Source of the DNA: Chaetoderma sp. LZ-2023a
Taxonomy: Eukaryota > Mollusca > Caudofoveata > Chaetodermatida > Chaetodermatidae
Assembly: GCA_034401795.1 (NCBI GenBank)
Contig: CM067373.1
Location: 36,677,443-36,741,442 of the forward strand
Direction: 5' to 3'
Length of the DNA: 64,000 nucleotides
Shown: piece by piece, positions 57,374-64,000 of the stretch
Position numbering within the stretch: position 1 is the first letter of the stretch
Layout: each line of letters begins with the position of its first letter
Translations under genes and position numbers: made by a program
Notes under the pieces: model-generated
What the model saw: the letters and a program-made list of their open reading frames with translations, nothing else
What the model was told of the DNA's origin: nothing
The model's database searches: none

Positions 57374-57401
57374 TGGTGCTTAACTTTTGCACAGGTGTAT
57401 A
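57374..57401 (-). repeat. Tc1 right inverted terminal repeat
   Basis: Complement of 55737-55764 with no mismatch. Confidence 0.93.
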
Positions 57402-58354
57402 TTACAGTTTTATGCAATACAATAATGTGAAGCTGCCCTACTGCGCTTACTTATAATCAGTGCTACAGAAAATAAGATAACTATATTACAACAAATATAG
57501 GCACCTATTAGTCATCAGCGCAATGTTCATTTTAAAGCACAAAAGTCTTGTTGGCGCCTGTTAGTCTGCATCTGTTGGAAAGGTTCTCTGGAATCAGTGC
57601 AGTATTCGAAGTTGTTGGCGCTTCATAGCCATTGGCACCAAACTAATAACACAAATAGTTTAACAGTCTAATTTAGTGCGTAGTTGAAGCACATGAAACT
57701 TTGTGGTGAAGTGAAGATGCCTCTATTGGCTGAATAGGCTAAGTTATAGATTTATGGCACAAGATGATCCGCACTGCTTAGCTCATTAGCGGCGCTAAGG
57801 CAATGTTCGCAGGCAGGAATGAATGTTAAAACATTGTGATTGCACTAGATACGTGCTAGTTCTACTTTCCACTGGTTGGCGTGGTACAGCAGGTTTGACG
57901 AGACATCAGTACAGGCCAATCATTTTACATGATGATTTGGTTGTTACGGCCGAAACGGCCACACGACTCCTAGAAGGTTCCTACAGTTAGTAGATTGGAA
58001 ACCTTATTTTTGAATTAGTTTATTCGCTCCTGTTGCTCTCTTCTGGGGCTTATAAAAACTGAGTCAGTGTTCGCAGTGTTGGCGAGTCTCCGAAATGAGA
58101 ACATGAACTGATATAAGCTGCGTTGGTGTAGATTGCTAAGAACAGCGAGCTCTATGGAGTAGGCAAGGATAATGTCCCTCACTCCGGATGAACTCCCATC
58201 CGACTGAAGAATACTGATAGAGCGAGTCCTTTTATACAATCAACAGTCACCATAGCAGAGCTCAACCAATCATTGCACACTCTGTGGAGGGGATAGTGTA
58301 AGATGAACACGTGTTTATGACGTCACGCTACCGTTACCCTACCAGCACATGGGC
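57402..58354. other. No gene seen
   Basis: No motif. ACGGCCGAAACGGCC-like short palindrome at about 57946-57961. Confidence 0.5.
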
Positions 58355-58394
58355 GATTCTTCTTCTTGCGTTCACCTTTCTCATGACAGTAATC

Positions 58395-59625
58395 TTAGAC
58401 TGTTTTCCTTATTTGGTGCATAAAAGCTGATGTGGTCATCAAACTGTCTCTGTCTCCTCTGATCTTCTCTTCAAAAGATACTTCAATAGGCCAGACGCTT
58501 CTCCTCGCCTGTTCATATCGCTGGTAGTGCTGCAAGAGATGTTCTACTGTTTCTTCTGCCTGCTGACACTCACAAAGTGCAGAATCTGTAATCTTGAGAT
58601 GGTGAAGATGTGCATTGAGACGATTGTGACCAGTCTTCAATCTGAAGATGCATGTCTGATCCCCTTACTGAGGCTGTGTATTGCATCACTATGCTGCCTG
58701 CTGGTGGTTCTTGGGGCGTTAATGATATGCTTCAGTTCTTCAAAGTCAACCTCACGGTTGAATTGTTCTTTATTTGACCCTTCCTTAGCCAGTTGACCAA
58801 CTTTGTCATTTCCTAATATGCCACAATGCAAGAGGATCCACTGTAAGTTGACATTGTTCTCCTTAGCCAGTTGTGTAAGGTTTTCATGAATTAAATCTGT
58901 ACTTTCCTTTCCACTCTCCAGCGCCAGAGTCTGTCAGGAAGACAATATTTTCATTTCTGGTTTTTCGTTGTATCAGCTTTTGGCTAGCTAAGATCAGTGC
59001 CTGGATTTCTGCAGTGTAATTGCTACAGTGCTTCCCTGTTGGCAAGCATGCGTCTGTTATATCTCCACATGGAAACCGAAGGTGAGCACCTGCCCCTCCA
59101 TTCTTGACAGCCTGGATAGCTTGATCCATCTGTATAAACATGTATCCATTCTTCCTCAGGGTAGTTTTCTGCAATATGACTCAATGCAAGAACTTTGTTT
59201 GTCACCTCTGCTTGATCTCCCTTGCTTTCAATCCCTGGAATCGAGGGCTGGATTGAAATTGTGTTTTCTATTTCAGAAGCTTTCCACGGTTCCCTCTCAG
59301 AGATAGCAGTTATGTTTCTACATCTGGGGAAGATTCCCAACTCTCTGCTTCTTTCAATTTTCTTTGAAGTTAATAAGAAATTATTCCTCTTGAGCCTTCC
59401 TCTAGACATTTGGTGAGTCAGCATATGCATGGGATGGGGAGGCATCAATTTGAATTTCTCGTATTGAATCTCGGCCTTGATTTCTCGTCTCTGCTGGAGT
59501 GGCTGGATATTGGTAAGTTCTTCCATCACTGCTATTGGAGTGGTCTTCATAGATCCTGTTATGATACGAAGAGCTTGATTTTGTACCTTATCCAATGTCT
59601 GAAGGGTGCTTGTAGCAGCTGCCAT
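58395..59625 (-). pseudogene. RT thumb, RNase H and C-terminus of the minus-strand LINE
   Basis: DKVQNQALRIITGSMKTTPI; RNase H start EEWIHVYTDGSS with a frame change at about 59115, then VKNGGAGAHLRFPCGDITDA, CSNYTAEIQALILAS and NIVFLTDSGAGE; a last part TGHNRLNAHLHHLKITDSAL followed by CECQQAEETVEHLLQH, the same C-x-C-x8-H motif as in the plus-strand copy. Ends HQIRKTV at stop 58395. Confidence 0.87.
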
Positions 59626-59656
59626 CCATGATGATGAGCCGTATTCGATGATGGGC

Positions 59657-61234
59657 CTAACTGATCCAGAGTAAACCTGTTTCAGAATTTTCAGGTTTTG
59701 TTCCAGTGAGCTTCCGCATAACTGCCAGTCTTCGCTTGGCTATACCTTCAGCTTTTCTGATTTGCGCCTTCCAGGTTAGTCTTTTATCAAATATCAGACC
59801 AAGATAAGTTACTTCATCCTCAAAGTGCAGAACTGAGTCATCAAATTTCAGACTTGTCTTGTGTTCCTTTTTAGTGGATAGTGTGAATAGAGTTGCGACT
59901 GTCTTCTCTTTGGTGATCTGGACAAACCATCTTGTAACCCAAGAATTGAGGTGATCAATTGCGAGTTGCATGCAGTAATTGGCCGTTGACACATACGCCT
60001 CACTGCTTCACATCACAAGATCGTCAACATACAATGCAGCTCTGATTCCCATTGGAAGGTTCTTCACCAGGTCATTGATGAATATTGTGAAGAGGGTGGG
60101 AGAGACTACACCACCCCCGAGGTACACCATGTCGTAGTAGAACTTTCTTGCTGCTCGCCCCATTCAGCTGTACTGATGCCTTCGGTTGTGGAGATACTGG
60201 CATATGCAGATGTACATTTTTCCAGAGATATCACTGGTCCTGAGCTTTTGGAGGAGTCCATGCTTCCATACTTTATCAAATGCCTTCTGCAAATCAACAC
60301 ACACAGTGATGGTATGCTTTTTCTGTTGGAACGCCTCCTCAATAGACTGTGTCAGATACCTCGTTTGATCCTCAGTAGATCTACACTTTCTGAAGCCATT
60401 TTGTTCATCCGCTAAGAGATTGTTGCTTTAAAGATGTCGAAGAAGTCTTTGGTTGAGGATTCTTTCCATGGCTTTGACAGTGCAACTAGTCAGACTGATA
60501 GGTCAATAACTTGCCGCTTTGGATTTATTCTTGCCTTTCTTCAGTACAGGGATCATGTTGCCCTCTCTCCAAGACTGGGGACCTCCTGTGTACCAAATGT
60601 GGTTGAAAATCTCCAAAAGCTTGTGCTTTCCAATAGTACCAAGATTCCTCAACATCTCATTGGTTATTCCATCTGGTCCAGGAGACTTCCTGTTTTTCAG
60701 AACTTTGAAGCTTTTCTCCAACTCGCTGATGGTCAGAAGCTCATCCATTCCCGTAGCATGTATTTGTGTCTCTCCGTTCCCCTTTGCAGACTTCACTGCA
60801 GCTTTTTTACAACTCACTGGCACATCTAGATTGCTTACTTTCTGAAACATACAAGCAAAGTGTTCAGCAGCAGCCTCCCCTGTTTGAATTTAACAATCCT
60901 CTTCAAGAGCTATGTTCGGTACTCTGGTGTTTTCATCGTTAAGCTGCTTCACAAGCCTCCAGAGTTTGTTCGTATCCTTTTCAAGATTTACGCTTGAAGT
61001 TTTTTCTCTCCACGATTCTCTTGTGGCTCTGATTTTGGCTTTCAGGCTTTCAGATATTTTGCCTTGGATTGTTGGAGTCTCACATGGTTGGCTTCTGTTG
61101 GGACATTCTCTGCATACTCCAGTAATGTCTGTAGTTTTTCCTGGATCCCCTAGGAATGCATTTGCCAGCAGCAGAGAGTAAAGCAGAGTTAAGCTCTTTA
61201 ACAACTTTATTGATGTTTTGGTTTTTGACATCAA
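59657..61234 (-). pseudogene. RT of the minus-strand RNase H LINE
   Basis: Motifs: KIRATRESWREKTSSVNLEK; VLKNRKSPGPDGITNEMLRN; VLKKGKNKSKAASY; motif A region with TVCVDLQKAFDKV-like sequence near 60280; motif B near 60100; ALYVDDLVM with YVDD at 60020-60031 (most relatives YADD) followed after two codons by TGA; FVQITKEKTVATLFTLSTKK; VTYLGLIFDKRLTWKAQIRK. At least four frame changes. Confidence 0.85.
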
Positions 61235-61244
61235 TGTCTTTTAT

Positions 61245-62102
61245 CAATCTGTCACTCTCTTTCTGATATCTGTCCTAGTCTGCTGTCTTATAGTTCCATC
61301 GAGGGGTCTGATTTTGGTCAATCTCAACATCCATGTTAATGGTAATGTAAACAGGGCAGTGATCACTGCCTCCAAGTTGTTGCCCAACAATACGCAAAGA
61401 TTCTTGATGTAGATTTTCTTTCGAAAATGCTAGATCAGGAGAACTTGAGGTATGCCATCGTCTTTAGTAGAATGTAGAGGTCATCTGCCTTATTCAAGAA
61501 AATCAGCTTCTGCTCTTCCATCCAATTTTCAATGTCCTCACCCCTCCTATCCGTAGCATGATAGCCCCATAACTGAGAATGACTGTTGAGGTCACTAGCA
61601 ACGATAGTTGAATCTGGATGAGCTGGAATTTTTCCGAGATTCAATGGTTGATTATTAGAGCAGTAATAGTTGACAACAGTGATGGGCTGTTTCTCTGGAA
61701 TTATCTTGATTGTGGGAATTTCAGGCCCTTCATGTTTCTCTGAACTTCAATGGCATTTAGGTTATTCCAGACCAGGGTTATGACTCATCCTTTATGTCTC
61801 CCATCCCTGTCAGATCTGAAGCACTGAAATCCTCTTATACAGAATCTTCTGTTGACATTTAGATGAGTTTCTTGGATACACGCAACATCTACACCTTTCT
61901 CCTTGAGAATTTGGCTAAGCTCCGTTTTCTTGTTAGAAACTCCTTCAGCATTCCATTGCATGATAGTTGGCGGTTTGCTTACTTGTTCTTTAGGCTGGAC
62001 AACCTTCTTCCCTTTTCTCCAAGGTCTACGAACTTTACCACCAGCAGCTTGGGTGGACCCCTTTGAGGCTGGGGGGGGGGGGGGGAGGGGGCGGTGCTGC
62101 AC
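61245..62102 (-). pseudogene. Endonuclease of the minus-strand RNase H LINE
   Basis: From ATG 62100-62102: a polyproline stretch (over the G run at 62069-62093), basic segment, then PPTIMQWNAEGVSNKKTELS, VDVACIQETHLNVNRRFCIR (QETH intact), GFQCFRSDRDGRHKG and a stop. Later pieces in other frames: VVASDLNSHSQLWGYHATDR near 61560-61630 (usual GDFN replaced by SDLNSH), and QLGGSDHCPVYITINMDVE near 61320-61390 (SDH). Confidence 0.8.
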
Positions 62103-62170
62103 ATGCCTAGCGGAAACTCACATGGTGAGCACCATGACGGATATTCATAATATTAACTGTCATGAAAGAT

Positions 62171-64000
62171 GAGTTGTTTAGTGCTATGGTTGGCAACTTG
62201 CTCCAAATACCTGGCGTGGTACCCAGATAAAGTGTTACACCCCTGTGCCCGACCCAAAATCAAAGATCTTAGATCTACTTTGATGCCTAGCACTTGTAGT
62301 TGGGGACATGGGCGATGCCAATTTAACTAACTTGAAGAAGGAATAAGGCCAATTCCTATTTGACTGATATCTCTACCAAATTCAATTCTGTAGAGATTCA
62401 TTTCTCTCAACGAAACCTGGTGTCGATTCACACCAAGATAGATAGAAAGGGCCCAATATTAAGGATTAATACAGGCAACTATATACATAGGAATGCCATC
62501 CCATACACTCTCAGTGCAACGGGGTTAGGCTATCTCTTAGTGGCACGCATGCATGATAGGCGCCTTTCCAGACTATCATTCTATGCTCCCTGTACTGCGA
62601 GTACACCCGCTGGTCTATAGAACCAATGGGGGCATTGCTGGAGCATCTCAGACCGGGTCGTTTCATATCCGGCTAACCCAGGTCGGTTCGTACCCGACTG
62701 AGGGACTGCACTACATTGCCTACCACATATACTAAATCATTAATTATGCGCATCGATGGGAGTAGGTGGTCCGATTCCAACACGCATTGTTCATATCCGG
62801 TGTGAATGACTTATTACATCACCTATAGAAATCTTGCACTATAACATTCATTGTTCACACTTGCTCAGTATATATCTGAAGGGAAAGATTGGGAACCACA
62901 GTGACCGCATACCCCCGCCCCCACACCCACCCCGCCCCCTGATCCTTGATAGACTAACCCTTTCTGGGGTAATCTTTCTTCCTTTAACTATAGAATTTGG
63001 CGAGAGTATTAGTCTCGACCAGATTTATTGATGTGACGCTCAGAAACTTTAATTGTGTAAAATAACATGGGTGAGATTTTGTCCAGTTGTGGATGGTTTG
63101 ACCATTGCAGAAATGGGATGGGTTGACTGGTCATGGATTGCACGAGTATGTCATTACACCATGGAGAGGTGGATGGACAAGTCACTGGGTCGCAAGGTCT
63201 GGATGCTGACTGGTGAATCCAACTTTATAAAAAATATTAATAGAAATTCAATGCCACTTCAAGGCGTTGCCTCAAAGTATTAAAGTAAACCTGCGAATTT
63301 AGAGGGGATTGGTATTTGGACACAATTACGTTCAAATAAAGTCTGCCGAACATAGTTCGTGCATGTGTGACCATGAGTGTAAGCGGCGCACCGCAGCTAG
63401 CACGGATAACACCCATCTGCATCATAGCATCTCCCAAAATAGAGCTAAAGTTTTAAATCTAATATCACTGATATACTGACGGTTTCGAGGAGACTTAATT
63501 AAGCGACAATGTCCAACTCATTCAAGAACAAACTAGATAGACCCATTTCAAAGAACAATCTTTCTCTGTCTACTCTACTCTGTTTGATAACTACTTATAT
63601 AGCCCAGCACCACATTGGTGTCAGGAGTCAAAATAATGCTTACAATTTATATTCTTTGTCGCACTACTTTTCGTATTTTGTATTTCCTCACTGTGAGTGC
63701 GGCTGTCTTACATTATTGATACTCGATCAGAGCAGTGCAATCTATGTCTTGGGAAGGATTTTGTGTGAGGTGATTTTCCTTAATTCATAGTGTATTGCCT
63801 GGTTTTCATTGTTGTTTTGAATTCCCATACCTCATTTATATGTTATTGCTTCGTTTGTCTTATTGATCATTGGAGAATATGGTTACAGGGCTAATTTCTC
63901 ATTGGTGTGGAGTGGAGTACTACTTTTTCGTTACTCGAATGACTAAAGCATATTTGCGTCATTTCCCGGTAAATTAAAATTTAAGTTATAATTAGGTAAA
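62171..64000. other. No gene seen
   Basis: Frames up to 93 codons without motifs. A C-rich patch at about 62908-62940. The phrase AACCCTTTCTGG near 62958 also occurs at 29177-29188. Confidence 0.5.

Larger units (their letters stand above)
55737..57401 (+). mobile_element. Tc1/mariner-superfamily DNA transposon, complete
   Basis: About 1.66 kb with perfect inverted terminal repeats of at least 28 bp: TATACACCTGTGCAAAAGTT from 55737 and its complement ending at 57401. TA lies at both outer edges, as expected for the target duplication. It encloses one intact transposase gene. All other elements in the window are broken, so this is the youngest and most plausibly active one. Confidence 0.93.
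58355..62170 (-). mobile_element. RNase H-bearing LINE (I/Nimb-type group), minus strand, decayed
   Basis: Relative of 20011-24280. The 5' side is at about 62170 and the 3' end is a GAACGCAAGAAGAAGAA tail at 58355-58371. All domains from endonuclease to the C-terminal Cys/His motif can be followed through many frame changes. ORF1 is not seen. Components listed below. Confidence 0.88.

Overview
This is eukaryotic, invertebrate DNA, most likely from a marine lophotrochozoan (mollusc, brachiopod or annelid). That placement is inference. It rests on the mix of mobile elements: non-LTR elements with esterase and PHD-finger ORF1 proteins, an RNase H-bearing LINE, a Penelope-like GIY-YIG fragment, a Ty3/gypsy element and a Tc1 element. 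Long AAT and AT microsatellites and a lack of operon structure agree with it. I recognise no ordinary host gene, tRNA, rRNA or CRISPR array. The window reads as an intergenic or heterochromatic graveyard of transposons, many nested.

Layout. 1-945 is a minus-strand CR1/Jockey-type RT remnant. 950-1901 is one partial copy of an unidentified multi-gene element (called element E here), interrupted by a SINE at 1902-2136. 2567-5400 holds hairpin repeats, two of them rich in TGACGTCA. 5430-10507 is a decayed CR1/L2-like element with esterase ORF1, endonuclease and RT, riddled with in-frame trinucleotide repeats. 10680-12445 is microsatellites, a LINE tail and a degenerate tandem repeat with a near-palindromic core. 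14531-28558 looks like one PHD-type CR1-like element whose ORF1 is split by about 7.7 kb of later insertions: a minus-strand FEN/PIN-like nuclease pseudogene with a CXC-like tail (16889-19403) and an RNase H LINE (about 20000-24280).

28748-36640 holds an AT array, an intact SINE with a 13-bp target-site duplication, an unidentified coding repeat, a second and a fourth partial copy of element E, LINE tails and hairpin repeats. 37470-37870 is the Penelope-like fragment. 39144-42299 is the most complete copy of element E: a zinc-finger/acidic protein, a second protein of unknown type and a protein with two PC4-like segments, followed by about 155-bp tandem repeats and a terminal hairpin. 43100-50340 is a gypsy-like gag-pro-RT-RNase H remnant split by an RTE-like LINE. 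51587-55330 holds two more copies of the unidentified coding repeat. 55737-57401 is a Tc1 element with an intact 341-residue transposase and perfect inverted terminal repeats, the only plausibly active element here. 58355-62170 is a second, minus-strand RNase H LINE.

Connections. The SINE and the RNase H LINEs share a 3' tail ending in GAA repeats, which suggests the LINE machinery mobilised the SINE. Element E is the best candidate for something undescribed: compact, intron-less adjacent ORFs, PC4-like protein, internal satellite and hairpin terminus, present as four partial copies in 64 kb.
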